A DNA stretch of 64,000 bases from Labedaea rhizosphaerae (GCF_004362825.1 NZ_SNXZ01000004.1:620001-684000), one strand, 5' to 3'; shown: positions 25,057 through 34,107, numbered from the stretch's first letter. Notes: generated from the sequence alone by a model not told the origin. Translations and numbers: made by a program.

Positions 25057-26363
25057 ACGGCTCTCCTCAGCTCTGTCCACACCGGACCATCGGGATAGGC
25101 GTACCGGCTCAGGCTGCCAGGTTTCATCGTCGCGCTGAACCCCGGCGAGCTCGGCGCCAGGTAACGGCCGCGTTCCACCCGCACCGGGTCGACGAAGTGC
25201 TCGTGCAGGTGGTCGACGTATTCGATGACCCGGTCGGTCATCGAACCGGACACCGCGACGAAATCGAACATCGACAGGTGCTGCACCAGCTCGCACAGCC
25301 CGACTCCACCCGCGTGCGGGCAGACCGGCACGCCGAACTTGGCCGCCAGCAACAGGATCGCGACGTTCTCGTTGACCCCCGCGACCCGCGCGGCGTCCAG
25401 CTGCAGGTAGGACAAGGCGCCCGACTGCAGGAGCTGCTTGAACACCACGCGGTTCTGCACGTGCTCGCCGGTGGCCACCCGCACCGGCGCGATGGCCCGC
25501 GCGATCGTCGCGTGGCCCAGCACGTCGTCGGGGCTGGTCGGCTCCTCGACCCACCACGGGTCGAACACGGCGAGCGCGCGCACCCAGTCGATGGCCGGGC
25601 CGACGTCCCAGCGCTGGTTGGCGTCGATGGCGATCCGGATGTCCGCGCCGACGACCTCGCGGGCGATGCGCATGCGGCGCAGGTCGTCGTCGAGGTCGGC
25701 GCCGACCTTCAGCTTGATCTGCGTGAACCCGGCCTCGACGGCTTCGCGGCAGAGCTTGCGCAGCTTGGCGTCGTCGTAGCCGAGCCAGCCGGGGGTCGTG
25801 GTGTAGCCCGGGTAGCCGGCGGCTTGCAGTTCCTTCTTGCGGGCCGCGCGGCCAGGCTCGGCCTTGCGCAGGATGTCGAGCGCCTCGTCGGGGGTGAGCG
25901 CGTCGGTGAGGTAGCGGAAGTCGACGAGGTCGACCAGTTCCTCCGGGGTCAGGTCGGCGAGCAGCTCCCACACGGGCTTGCCTGCGCGCTTGGCCTTGAG
26001 GTCCCACAAGGCGTTGACCACGGCGGAGACCGCCATGTGCATGACGCCCTTCTCCGGGCCGAGCCAGCGCAGCTGGGAGTCGTGCACCATCAGCTTCCAG
26101 ATGCCGCCGAGATCATCCAGAGTGGCCTCGAGGTCGCGGCCGACGAGGTAGGGCTCGAGCGTCCTGATGGCCGCGGTCTGCACGTCGTTGCCGCGCCCGA
26201 TGGTGAAGGCGAACCCGTGCCCCTCGAGGCCGTCCGGCGCGTCGGTGCGCACCACCACGTAGGCGGCCGAGTAGTCCGGGTCGGGGTTCATCGCGTCGGA
26301 ACCGTCCAGCTCCAACGACGTGGGGAACCGGATGTCGTGGGTCACGAGCCCGGTAATGCGCAC
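25053..26363 (-). CDS. L-fuconate dehydratase (enolase superfamily, FucD/ENOSF1-like)
   Basis: 436 aa. Full-length match to the fuconate dehydratase subgroup: [29 protein letters not shown], catalytic [15 protein letters not shown], metal ligands in [11 protein letters not shown] and [15 protein letters not shown], then [15 protein letters not shown] and [15 protein letters not shown]. It removes water from L-fuconate to give 2-keto-3-deoxy-L-fuconate. First gene of the operon; the shared FadR-type operator sits just upstream. Confidence 0.93.
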   Translation of the reverse strand: MRITGLVTHDIRFPTSLELDGSDAMNPDPDYSAAYVVVRTDAPDGLEGHGFAFTIGRGNDVQTAAIRTLEPYLVGRDLEATLDDLGGIWKLMVHDSQLRWLGPEKGVMHMAVSAVVNALWDLKAKRAGKPVWELLADLTPEELVDLVDFRYLTDALTPDEALDILRKAEPGRAARKKELQAAGYPGYTTTPGWLGYDDAKLRKLCREAVEAGFTQIKLKVGADLDDDLRRMRIAREVVGADIRIAIDANQRWDVGPAIDWVRALAVFDPWWVEEPTSPDDVLGHATIARAIAPVRVATGEHVQNRVVFKQLLQSGALSYLQLDAARVAGVNENVAILLLAAKFGVPVCPHAGGVGLCELVQHLSMFDFVAVSGSMTDRVIEYVDHLHEHFVDPVRVERGRYLAPSSPGFSATMKPGSLSRYAYPDGPVWTELRRAV

Positions 26364-26372
26364 TCAACACCG

Positions 26373-26387
26373 CCAAACATCAGATGT
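26373..26387. promoter_or_regulatory. FadR/GntR-type operator before the fucose operon
   Basis: CCAAACATCAGATGT, with ACATC-A-GATGT palindrome, 10 bp before the start of fuconate dehydratase. Differs in one base from the operator at 18688-18702. The remaining 160 bp to the RNase H gene hold nothing else I recognise. Confidence 0.78.
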
Positions 26388-26547
26388 ATTGGGACGGTTA
26401 TAGCGCAGCCTGCGGCCTGACTCAAGAGTTAGCCCGGTAGAGATCCGACGAAACACCTCCCTCCGGGCGTGTCCCCTCTTCCGACCGGGTGTGTCCCCCG
26501 TTCCGGCGTCCACGGTTTGGCGGGACGGCGGCGGTAGGGTGCCCGGC

Positions 26548-27000
26548 GTGGCGGACGAGGTCGAGATCTACACCGATGGCGCGTGCGTGCCCAACCCCGG
26601 ACCCGGCGGCTGGGGCGCGGTCCTGCGCTACGGCGCGCACGAGAAGGAGCTCTACGGCAGCGAGCCGGCGAAGACGACCAACAACCGGATGGAGCTGATG
26701 GCGACCATCCGCGCCCTGGAGTCGCTGACCCGCCCGACGACGGTCGCGCTCTACACCGACAGCACCTACGTGCGCAGCGGCATCACCAGCTGGATGGCCA
26801 ACTGGAAGCGCAACGGCTGGATGACCAGCGCCAAGACCCCGGTCAAGAACGCCGACCTCTGGCAGCGGCTCGAAGAGGCGATCGCGCCGCACGAGGTGGC
26901 ATGGCACTGGGTCAAGGGGCACAACGGGCACCCGGAGAACGAGCGGGCCGACCGGCTCGCAGCCCGTGGCGCGCAAGAAGCGGTCATGGCGCGTCGCTGA
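26548..27000 (+). CDS. rnhA: ribonuclease HI
   Basis: 150 aa. Core residues are visible: [21 protein letters not shown] (first Asp), [16 protein letters not shown] (Glu), [12 protein letters not shown] (second Asp) and [20 protein letters not shown] (His loop and last Asp). It cuts the RNA strand of RNA-DNA hybrids. GTG 26548 is chosen because the domain starts immediately after it. Its 3' end overlaps the next, convergent gene by 17 bp. Confidence 0.94.
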   Translation: MADEVEIYTDGACVPNPGPGGWGAVLRYGAHEKELYGSEPAKTTNNRMELMATIRALESLTRPTTVALYTDSTYVRSGITSWMANWKRNGWMTSAKTPVKNADLWQRLEEAIAPHEVAWHWVKGHNGHPENERADRLAARGAQEAVMARR

Positions 27001-27463
27001 GCACCCCGGACCGCCGCGCCCGCAGCACCAGGACCTCGCGCTGCACCACGAGCACGACGCCGAAGTAGAGCAGGATCGTCGCCGACCCCGCGCCGGCGAG
27101 CACCACCTTGTCCACGGCGAGGTGCTGCCCGAGGCTCACCACCCACAACAGCGCGGTCAGCGCGTTGCCCTGCCGCATCGTGCGACCGTCCTGCACCCAG
27201 AGGCGGATGGTCCAGAGCGCCCGCACCACGGCCAGCGCACACCCGATGGCGAGGCTCAGCACCAGCAACGCGAGGTCCCCGGCGTCCAGGGAGTGCGCGC
27301 TGACGAACTGCCCGGCCTCCACCAGGCCGACCACCAACAGGACCAGGCCGATCATCGAGCGTTCGCGCAGCGGGCGCACGGCCAACTGACGGCTGAGCAG
27401 GAACGCCAGGACGAGCACGGTGACGGCGATGTTGATCAGGGCTTGGTCTTTCACACCATCCAC
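26984..27463 (-). CDS. small multi-spanning membrane protein
   Basis: 159 aa with about five hydrophobic segments (for example [46 protein letters not shown]). No soluble domain. Family of unknown function, resembling DUF1453-like actinobacterial membrane proteins. It is divergent from the sensor kinase gene, 68 bp away, so it could belong to that system, but nothing proves this. Confidence 0.7.
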   Translation of the reverse strand: MDGVKDQALINIAVTVLVLAFLLSRQLAVRPLRERSMIGLVLLVVGLVEAGQFVSAHSLDAGDLALLVLSLAIGCALAVVRALWTIRLWVQDGRTMRQGNALTALLWVVSLGQHLAVDKVVLAGAGSATILLYFGVVLVVQREVLVLRARRSGVLSDAP

Positions 27464-27531
27464 CCTGAACGCCCGGGCGCACCGGCGGATCAGCCCGGCG
27501 GGTGGAGATTCGGGTGGAGGCGCGGGCGGCC

Positions 27532-28641
27532 ATGATGGGAGGCGTGGGACTGCTGGCCGCGCGACCGTCCGCGAGCACCGAACGCGTGCTGCGGGTGTGC
27601 CTGCACGTCATCGGGATCGCGATGGTCGTGGCGTTCGAACTGGTGCCCGTGCGCCGGCACGGGCCGGTGGCGACCACCCTGGTCCTGGCCGCGGTGGTCG
27701 TCTGGGTGGTGGCCGCGATCCTCGGCCCGCGCATCGAGCAGCCCTGGCGGACGCTGCCGTGGACCGTCGTGCTGGTGCTCGGCGCGATCGCGGTGAGCGC
27801 GCGGGCACCGTCGGCGTCGATCCTCGTCGCCGCGGCGGTCCTCGCCGTCGTGTCCGCTGTGGACGTTCCGCCGGCGTGGCTCGCGGCCGAGTTCGGGGCC
27901 GGCGCCATCGGCTACGTCGTGGGGGCTGTCCTGCCCGGCTTTCCCGGCACCGCCGACCCGTTCGCCGTGCTCTTCACGGTGCTGGTGGCCGCCGTCGTCG
28001 GGTCGATCGGCCGGAACGCGGCGCTGCGCCAACGCGGTGAGCGGGCACTGCTGCGACGCCGGGCCGAGACCGCGGTGCTGGCCGAACGCGCCCGCATCGC
28101 CCGCGACCTGCACGACGTCCTCGCCCACACCCTGGGCGGCCTCGTCCTGCAACTCGACGCCCTGGACGCCGTCGTGTCCGAAAAGGACGATCCCGAGGTG
28201 ACCACCCGCGTCCGCGGCGCCCGCGCCATGGCCGCCGACGGCCTGGACGAGGCGAAACGCGCCGTGGACGCCCTGCGCACCTTCGACGGCCCGCTGGAGA
28301 CGACCCTCGCCTCGCTCGCGGCCCAGGCACCGTCGGCCGAACTGACCGTCCGCGGTCCGGTCGACGTCCCCGCCGAGGTGGCCGACGTGCTGGCGTCGAT
28401 CGCCGTCGAGGCCTTGACCAACGCGGCCAAACACGCGCCGGGTCAACGGATCCAGGTCGAGCTGACCGGGACACCAGCCAAGGTGGTGCTGCGGGTGGCG
28501 AATCCGCATTCCGGTGCCAGGCAAGGGGAAGGACACGGTGTGCGCGGGATGCGTGAGCGGGCCGCGCTCCTGGGCAGCACCCTCACCGCCGGACCGGACG
28601 GCTCGAACTGGGTCGTCCGCTGCGAGGTGCCCCGTGGCTGA
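27532..28641 (+). CDS. sensor histidine kinase (HisKA_3 type)
   Basis: About 369 aa. Several N-terminal membrane segments, then the HisKA_3 phosphorylation site ERARIARDLHDVLAHTLGGL (His in RDLHD) and an HATPase with ALTNAAKHAPGQ and GHGVRGMRERAALLG. It senses an unknown envelope signal and phosphorylates the next gene's product. The start is uncertain; ATG 27532 has GGTGGAGG upstream but at long spacing. Overlaps the response regulator by 8 bp. Confidence 0.88.
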   Translation: MMGGVGLLAARPSASTERVLRVCLHVIGIAMVVAFELVPVRRHGPVATTLVLAAVVVWVVAAILGPRIEQPWRTLPWTVVLVLGAIAVSARAPSASILVAAAVLAVVSAVDVPPAWLAAEFGAGAIGYVVGAVLPGFPGTADPFAVLFTVLVAAVVGSIGRNAALRQRGERALLRRRAETAVLAERARIARDLHDVLAHTLGGLVLQLDALDAVVSEKDDPEVTTRVRGARAMAADGLDEAKRAVDALRTFDGPLETTLASLAAQAPSAELTVRGPVDVPAEVADVLASIAVEALTNAAKHAPGQRIQVELTGTPAKVVLRVANPHSGARQGEGHGVRGMRERAALLGSTLTAGPDGSNWVVRCEVPRG

Positions 28642-29260
28642 CATCACCGTCGTCGTGGCCGACGACCAGGCCGCGGTGCGCGACGGGCTCGTCACGATCC
28701 TCGAGCACGCACCGGGCATCCGGGTCGTGGGCGTCGCGGCCGACGGCGAGCAGGCGGTGCGGCTCGCCGTCGAGCTCGCGCCGGACGTCGTGTTGATGGA
28801 CTTGCGGATGCCCGGCCTGGACGGCGTCGCAGCCACCGCGCGCATCGCCGAGAGCAACGGGTCCAAGGTGCTCGTGCTGACGACCTATTCCGACGACAAG
28901 TCGATCGTCGAGGCGTTGCAGGCCGGCGCCGCCGGCTACCTCACCAAGAGCGCGGGCCGCGAGCAGATCGTCTCCGCGATCACCGCGACCGCCGACGGGC
29001 ACAGCACGTTCGCGCCCGAGGTGACCCGCACGGTCGTGCGCGGGCTCGCCGCCCGCACGCGGCTGGAAGAGGTTGCGCGCCAACACCGCCTGACCGAACA
29101 GGAGGCCCGGGTCCTCGCGCTCATGGCGCGTGGCAAGAGCAACCGGGCCATCGCGGAGAGCCTCGGCATCGGCCTCTCGACGGTCAAGACGCACACGAAC
29201 AACCTGTTCGCCAAGCTGCACGTCGCCAATCGGGCGGAGGCGGCCGCGCTGCTGTCCTAG
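28634..29260 (+). CDS. NarL/LuxR-type response regulator
   Basis: 208 aa. Receiver with acidic pair VVVADDQ, phospho-Asp in VVLMDLRMPG, Thr in LTTY and Lys in LTKSAG; C-terminal LuxR helix-turn-helix LTEQEARVLALMARGKSNR, GLSTVKTHTNNLFAKL. Partner of the preceding kinase. Not adjacent to the lanthipeptide operon, so not assigned as RamR. Ends 4 bp into the convergent L,D-transpeptidase. Confidence 0.92.
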   Translation: MADITVVVADDQAAVRDGLVTILEHAPGIRVVGVAADGEQAVRLAVELAPDVVLMDLRMPGLDGVAATARIAESNGSKVLVLTTYSDDKSIVEALQAGAAGYLTKSAGREQIVSAITATADGHSTFAPEVTRTVVRGLAARTRLEEVARQHRLTEQEARVLALMARGKSNRAIAESLGIGLSTVKTHTNNLFAKLHVANRAEAAALLS

Positions 29261-29766
29261 GGCAGGATCTGGACCTCGTCGCCGGGCTTCAGGGACGAGA
29301 AGAACCGCTTGGCCGCGGTCTTGGTCAGGTGGACGCAGCCGTGCGAGCTGGTGTCGAGGCTGCCCTGGTGGAACGCGATGCCGCCGGCGGCGAAGAACAC
29401 CGAATAGGGCATCGGGTCGCCGTACTCGTGGCTGTGCCAGTGCTCGGCCTTCCACACCACGTGGAAGGTGCCGGTCGGCGTCGCGTGCTTGCCGACGCCG
29501 TAGCCGATGGGCACCGGGCCGTAGGAGTGGCCGTGCCCGGGTAACCACGCCTCGTGCGTGGACAACCGCACGCACGCCACGGCGCGCTTGCGGCACGGTG
29601 GCGGCGACGGAGGTGGCGTCGTAGTGGTGGTCGTCGGCGTGGTCGCCGTCGTGGTGACCGGCACCGGCTCGGCGACCGGGGCCGGACCCGCGCCGAGCCC
29701 TTGCTCGGTGGCACAGCCACCCAGCAGCAGCCCGATCGCCAGCCCGCCAACCCACCACTTGCGCAA
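29257..29766 (-). CDS. lipoprotein L,D-transpeptidase (YkuD)
   Basis: 169 aa. Signal peptide with lipobox LLGGC, a Thr/Pro-rich wall-spanning linker (residues about 36-56), then a YkuD domain with IAFHQGSLDTSSHGCVHL. The catalytic Cys is in SHGC; the usual following Arg (SHGC-[IV]-R) is His here. Such enzymes make 3-3 peptidoglycan cross-links. Confidence 0.85.
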   Translation of the reverse strand: MRKWWVGGLAIGLLLGGCATEQGLGAGPAPVAEPVPVTTTATTPTTTTTTPPPSPPPCRKRAVACVRLSTHEAWLPGHGHSYGPVPIGYGVGKHATPTGTFHVVWKAEHWHSHEYGDPMPYSVFFAAGGIAFHQGSLDTSSHGCVHLTKTAAKRFFSSLKPGDEVQILP

Positions 29767-29837
29767 CCCGCCACCACCTTGCTCGGGGAACCTCGTCGCC
29801 TTACCTCACGACGCGGCGGGTGGCGGGGTTGCGTAGC

Positions 29838-30185
29838 TCAGCTCTTGATTTCCGGTCGGTCGATCACCCGCAGCCAGCTGCCGTCGGATTGCCGGCGCAC
29901 GATCTGGGTCCGGCCACCAGTGTTGTCCGACGGCTTCGTCGAGGTCAACGCCAGCTCGCCGTGGTGGATCGTCGGGTAGGACTCCTCCTGCTCGAAGTGC
30001 GGGACGTTGGCGACGAGCTGCTCGAACACCTTCTGGATGGCGTCGCGGCCGACGGTCTGCGCGCCCGGCGGGTAGGCCATCACGGCGTCTTCTTCGTACA
30101 GCTCGGCCATCCCGCGTGCGTCGCCCTCGTTGGCGAGCTCGACGAACAGCCTGGTCAGGTCTTCTGGTTCACGTGCCTTGCTCAT
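29838..30185 (-). CDS. SnoaL-like / NTF2-fold protein
   Basis: 115 aa. The pattern DLTRLFVELANEGDARGMAELYEEDAVMAYPPG ... VGRDAIQKVFEQLV ... DGSWLRVIDRPE is the short SnoaL-like ketosteroid-isomerase fold. Function not predictable. Divergent from a LysR regulator 70 bp away, so it is the most likely target of that regulator. Confidence 0.8.
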   Translation of the reverse strand: MSKAREPEDLTRLFVELANEGDARGMAELYEEDAVMAYPPGAQTVGRDAIQKVFEQLVANVPHFEQEESYPTIHHGELALTSTKPSDNTGGRTQIVRRQSDGSWLRVIDRPEIKS

Positions 30186-30255
30186 AACTCCACCGTGCGC
30201 TTCGGCGTACTAGAAGTCCAACATCTGGTTGTTCTCGAAGCTAGACTCAGCGCTT

Positions 30256-31125
30256 ATGGAGTTGCGGCAGCTGGAGTACTTCGTCGCGGTCGTCGAGGAG
30301 GCGAACTTCACCAGGGCGGCGGCCCGGGTGCACGTCGCGCAGCCGGGGGTGAGTGCGCAGATCAGGCGGCTGGAACGGGAGCTCGGGCACGAGTTGCTGG
30401 ACCGCTCGGGCCGCGGCGTGCGACCGACCGAGGTGGGCGCGGCCGTCCTGCCCTATGCGCGTGCCGCATTGGCGGCGGTGGAGTCCGCTCGCCTCGCCGC
30501 CGACGAGATGGGCGGACTGGTCCGCGGGCACCTTGCGGTCGGCATGATCACCTCGCACACCGTCGACCTGCCGAGCCTGCTCGCCGACTTCCACGAGCGG
30601 TACCCGGCCGTGGAGATCACCCTGACCGAGGGCGAGTCCGCGCACCTGCTCGACGACATCCGCACCGGCGCCCTCGACGCGGCGATCGTCGCCGTCGGCG
30701 CCCAAGACCCCGACGGGGTGGCCCTGCGCACGATCACCGACGAGGCCATCGACGCCGCCGTCGCCCTCGACCACCCCTTGGCCGGGGCGAAGTCCATTCC
30801 GCTGCTGGACCTGCGCGACCACCCGTTGATCACCATGCGCCCCGGCACCGGCATCCGCTCCCACCTCGAATCCGCTTGTGCCGCAACGGGATTCACCCCG
30901 CATGTGGCCTTCGAGGCGGGCACCCCGCAACTGCTGGCCCAACTGGCTGTGCGCGGCTTGGGCGTGGCCGTCCTACCCACGTCGATCGCCCACAACCACC
31001 CCGGCCTGCACCCGCTCGTCATCACCGACCCATCCCTGCGCGGCCGCGTCGCCCTGGCCTGGCGCTCCCCCGGCCCCCTCAACCCCGCCGCCCGCGCCTT
31101 CCTCCCCCTCTTCGACCGGAATTAG
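30256..31125 (+). CDS. LysR-family transcription regulator
   Basis: 289 aa. N-terminal HTH MELRQLEYFVAVVEEANFTRAAARVHVAQPGVS... and a LysR substrate-binding domain (GMITSHTVDLPSLLADF; EAGTPQLLAQLAVRGLGVAVLP). Starts at the canonical MELRQLEYF. The divergent SnoaL-like gene is the obvious candidate target; effector unknown. Confidence 0.9.
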   Translation: MELRQLEYFVAVVEEANFTRAAARVHVAQPGVSAQIRRLERELGHELLDRSGRGVRPTEVGAAVLPYARAALAAVESARLAADEMGGLVRGHLAVGMITSHTVDLPSLLADFHERYPAVEITLTEGESAHLLDDIRTGALDAAIVAVGAQDPDGVALRTITDEAIDAAVALDHPLAGAKSIPLLDLRDHPLITMRPGTGIRSHLESACAATGFTPHVAFEAGTPQLLAQLAVRGLGVAVLPTSIAHNHPGLHPLVITDPSLRGRVALAWRSPGPLNPAARAFLPLFDRN

Positions 31126-31195
31126 CGGGCTAATTCCCGGCGGGCGCAAGCGGGACATGGGCGCTGACCTGCGGATCTGCGAGAAGTACCGAGTC

Positions 31196-31261
31196 ATGCA
31201 TGAGGAATGAATGGATGAGGTGTAGGGCTGGGTGGGGCGTGGTATGCATGAGGAATGAATG
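31196..31261 (+). repeat. 18-bp direct repeat over the MarR gene start
   Basis: ATGCATGAGGAATGAATG occurs at 31196-31213 and again at 31244-31261, 48 bp apart. The second copy contains the ribosome site (GAGGA) and start codon of the MarR gene; the first offers the same site followed by a four-codon ORF. Confidence 0.75.
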
Positions 31262-31773
31262 ATGGGGTGCGGTTGGCGAATCTGCTCGGGGCGGCCGGAT
31301 TGGGGGTGGCCGCGGTCGTAGCCGACGGGACGGCCGAGTTCGCCGGGTTGAGTGCCAGCGCGGCGGCGGCCCTGGTGTTGTTGCGTGAAGGTGACGGGCT
31401 CACCGGCACCGAGCTGGGACGGCGGATCGGGATCACGCAGTCGGCGGCGGCGCGGGTCGTGGCCGCGCTGGAGCGCGACGGGTACGTGACGCGGGGCGCC
31501 TGGGTCGGCCGCGAGGTGGGGGTTCAGCTCACCGACGCCGGCCGGCGGGTCGGGCAGGTGATGCTGGAAGAACGGCAGAAGCACCTGCAGGGCCTGCTCG
31601 ACGGCTTCGACGAGCACGAGCAGGCCGCGCTGGCGCCGCTGCTGGAGAAGTTGCTCGTCAAAATATACGAATACGAACAAAACAGCGGCCGCGTGTGCCG
31701 GTTGTGCGACCGCGACGCATGCACCAACAACGCCGTGTGCCCGGTCGGCCAGGCCGAACGGGACAGTGCCTGA
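31255..31773 (+). CDS. MarR-family regulator with C-terminal cysteine cluster
   Basis: 172 aa. Winged-helix core: LTGTELGRRIGITQSAAARVVAALERDGYV and a short wing. After the dimerisation helix the C-terminus reads CRLCDRDACTNNAVCPVGQ, a C-x2-C-x4-C-x5-C set suited to zinc or an iron-sulfur cluster. This tail is not part of the basic MarR fold. Three bases separate its stop from the EamA gene, so the pair is one operon. Confidence 0.88.
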   Translation: MNDGVRLANLLGAAGLGVAAVVADGTAEFAGLSASAAAALVLLREGDGLTGTELGRRIGITQSAAARVVAALERDGYVTRGAWVGREVGVQLTDAGRRVGQVMLEERQKHLQGLLDGFDEHEQAALAPLLEKLLVKIYEYEQNSGRVCRLCDRDACTNNAVCPVGQAERDSA

Positions 31774-31776
31774 CCC

Positions 31777-32583
31777 GTGCTCTTCGCACTTGGTTCCGCG
31801 CTCTGCTACGGCATCTCCGACGTTGCGGGCGGCCTGCTGTCGCGCCGGGTCCACTTCGGACTGGTCGCCGTGCTCGGTCAGCTCGGTGGCCTGCTCGTCA
31901 CGCTGGTCGCCGCGCCGCTCGTGGACTCCGACCCCACGATCGCGGACTTCGCGTGGGGTGCGTTGTCCGGGCTGGGCACAGGAATCGGCATGCTGTTCCT
32001 GTTCCGCGGGATCAGCGCCGGCGCGCTGAGCGTGGTCGTGCCGGTGGTGGCGGTCGGCGGGCTCGCGTTGCCGGTGCTGGTCGGGGTCGTGGTGCTCGGC
32101 GAACGCCCCTCCCTCTTGGCGTGGCTGGGAATCGTCGTCGCCGTCCCGGCGCTCTGGTTCGTCTCCCTGGGCGACGACGAAGGCACGGCCGCGGGCGTCG
32201 TCAGCGCGTTGATCTCCAGCGTCGGCATCGCCGTGCAGTACCTGGCGCTCGCCCAGGCCGGCCCGGACGCGGGCGTGTGGCCGGTGCTGGCCGGCCGGGT
32301 GACCGCGGTCCTCGCCATCCTGCCCGCCGTGCGCTGGCGCAAGATCGAAGCAAAAGACGCCCTGGGCGCGGGAGCGGTCGGCGCGCTCGCGGCGATCGCG
32401 CTGGTGCTCTACCTGCTGGCCACCCGCCAGCAACTGGTGGTGATCGCGGTCGTGCTTTCCTCGCTCTACCCGGTGATCCCGGTCCTGGTCGGCATCACCG
32501 CGCTGCGCGAGCGACTGACGCGGCGGCAGTCAGTGGGGCTACTGGCCGCCGCCGCGTCGGTCGTCTTTCTCGGGATCGCCTGA
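31777..32583 (+). CDS. EamA/DMT-family transporter
   Basis: 268 aa with ten predicted helices in two EamA repeats (for example FLFRGISAGALSVVVPVVAVG and the second-repeat end LYPVIPVLVGITALRERLT). GTG start directly behind the MarR gene. Metabolite exporter of unknown substrate, probably controlled by that regulator. Confidence 0.87.
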   Translation: MLFALGSALCYGISDVAGGLLSRRVHFGLVAVLGQLGGLLVTLVAAPLVDSDPTIADFAWGALSGLGTGIGMLFLFRGISAGALSVVVPVVAVGGLALPVLVGVVVLGERPSLLAWLGIVVAVPALWFVSLGDDEGTAAGVVSALISSVGIAVQYLALAQAGPDAGVWPVLAGRVTAVLAILPAVRWRKIEAKDALGAGAVGALAAIALVLYLLATRQQLVVIAVVLSSLYPVIPVLVGITALRERLTRRQSVGLLAAAASVVFLGIA

Positions 32584-32589
32584 CGGTGT

Positions 32590-33612
32590 TCAGGCGGGCA
32601 ACGGGGTGCCCGGCGCCTTGCCGAGCCGCGCACGGGCGTCCTCGATGTCCATGCCGTGCAGGCGGAGCATGTTCTCGCCCAGGATCTTGCGTTTGGCCTG
32701 TTTGGTCAGCTGCGGGTAGCCGTACCCCTCGCACAGGTCCTGCGGGATCTCGAAGTTCCAGAAGGCCTCGAGCGCCCACTGCGGCTGCCAGATCGGCGCC
32801 TCACTGCCGTAGATGATCTTGTCTTCGCCGCACCAGAACAGCAGCTTGCCCAGCACCTCGGCGAACTGCCGCGGTGCGCGCACGACGAAGTTGATCGACG
32901 CGGCGAGCGAGGCGTACAGGTTCGGGTACCGGATCAGCTGCCAGCAGGTCTCGTCGATGAACGGCAGGCCCACGTGGAAGATCACGAAATTGAGGTCCGG
33001 GAAGTTCGCCGCGGCGCCGTCCATGTCCCACGTCTGCGTGTACTCGACCGGCTGCGGGCCGAGCGGCACTCCCTTGTGGACACCGATGATCTTGACGCCG
33101 AGTTCCTGGATCCGCTCGAACACCGGGAACGCGACCTTCGGGTCGTCCATCCGCCACGGCACGGGCTTCGCGTCCTCGTAGCGCACGTTGTAGAACTTGA
33201 ACGCCTTCGCGCCGAACTCCTCGACCTGGCGGGTCACGTCGTCGAGCGCCTTCTTGCCCTCCAACGGGTTCACCGTGCCCCAGAACACCGTGCGGTCCGG
33301 GTCGCGGCGGGCCATTTCCGCGCAGTCACGCCACGGCGAGAGGCCGTCGCGGAACAGGTCGGTCAGCGGCAGCGGCATCGCGACCAGCATGTCCGTGTCG
33401 GAATTGTCGTAGACCATCTCGCGGATCTCGTCGATGGACCACCGGTGCAGGAACTCCTCCGCCGACATCTTCGGCTGGTCCTCCGGCGTCAGCACCGTGT
33501 GGAACGCGTAGAGGTGGTTGGCGAACATCGTCCCGGCCGGACCGTAGGCGTTGTCCGACTCGAAGTTGAACGGGTGCGCAACGCAGTCGAACACGAACGC
33601 GTCGCCGATCAT
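32590..33612 (-). CDS. amidohydrolase family 2 (ACMSD-like fold)
   Basis: 340 aa TIM-barrel hydrolase. FDCVAHPFN replaces the usual DxHxH start; IIGVHKGVPLG, VIFHVGLPF and IIYGSEAPIW supply metal and catalytic His/Asp-like positions. Homologues often accompany binuclear iron monooxygenases with a DUF59 protein and a chaperonin; here only the DUF59 partner is present, with an ATGA overlap. The reaction is unknown. Confidence 0.75.
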   Translation of the reverse strand: MIGDAFVFDCVAHPFNFESDNAYGPAGTMFANHLYAFHTVLTPEDQPKMSAEEFLHRWSIDEIREMVYDNSDTDMLVAMPLPLTDLFRDGLSPWRDCAEMARRDPDRTVFWGTVNPLEGKKALDDVTRQVEEFGAKAFKFYNVRYEDAKPVPWRMDDPKVAFPVFERIQELGVKIIGVHKGVPLGPQPVEYTQTWDMDGAAANFPDLNFVIFHVGLPFIDETCWQLIRYPNLYASLAASINFVVRAPRQFAEVLGKLLFWCGEDKIIYGSEAPIWQPQWALEAFWNFEIPQDLCEGYGYPQLTKQAKRKILGENMLRLHGMDIEDARARLGKAPGTPLPA

Positions 33613-34007
33613 CGAGCACCTCCAGAACTCTCGGCAGGACGTTCGGCGGTCTTCAAAGCCACGAACGCGTCGCGGTCACCGACCGCCTTGGGCGACGGCA
33701 GGAAACGCAACTTCGCGCGGGCGTCGTCGGAGAGCCGGCCGGGCGACCAGGCCTCGTCCCACACCACCCGCACCCGCGCGCTGGCCACGCCGGGCAGCGC
33801 GCGCACCGCGTGCTCCACCTCGGTGAGCACGTTCGATGCGAACGGGCACCAGCCGGAGGTGAGCACCAGGTCCACCTCGGCGTGCCCGTCGGCGATCTCG
33901 GCCCGCTGGAGCAGGCCCATGTCGGCCACCGAGATCCCCTTCTCGCGGCAGCACGGGTCGTACACCCCACGCAGTGCCTCGTGCACCCCAGGATCGATCG
34001 CGGTCAT
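33609..34007 (-). CDS. DUF59 / metal-sulfur cluster assembly-like protein
   Basis: 132 aa. DPGVHEALRGVYDPCCREKGISVADMGLL ... VDLVLTSGWCPFASNVLTEVEHAVRALPGV follows the MIP18/PaaD-like DUF59 pattern with conserved Cys. ATG 34007 is the start that fits the domain. Coupled to the amidohydrolase by a 4-bp overlap. It may help metal loading of a partner enzyme, but the monooxygenase usually found nearby is not in the window. Confidence 0.78.
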   Translation of the reverse strand: MTAIDPGVHEALRGVYDPCCREKGISVADMGLLQRAEIADGHAEVDLVLTSGWCPFASNVLTEVEHAVRALPGVASARVRVVWDEAWSPGRLSDDARAKLRFLPSPKAVGDRDAFVALKTAERPAESSGGAR

Positions 34008-34107
34008 GCGATCAGTTCTGCCACGGCCCCGGGGCCACCCGGTAGAGCGCAGATTTCTGATGGTGAAACGCCTACGATGAACGGCGTCCCGCCACGAGGA
34101 GTTCGCG

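Noticed and set aside
19471-26363. L-rhamnose operon (because of the RhaM-type mutarotase)
   Set aside because: The dehydratase matches the fuconate dehydratase subgroup along its length and the reductase matches D-threo-aldose dehydrogenase, so L-fucose fits better. Rhamnose cannot be fully excluded.
28634-29260. RamR-type regulator for the lanthipeptide operon
   Set aside because: It is a NarL-type regulator, but it is 20 kb away and paired with its own kinase. No evidence ties it to the ram-like genes.
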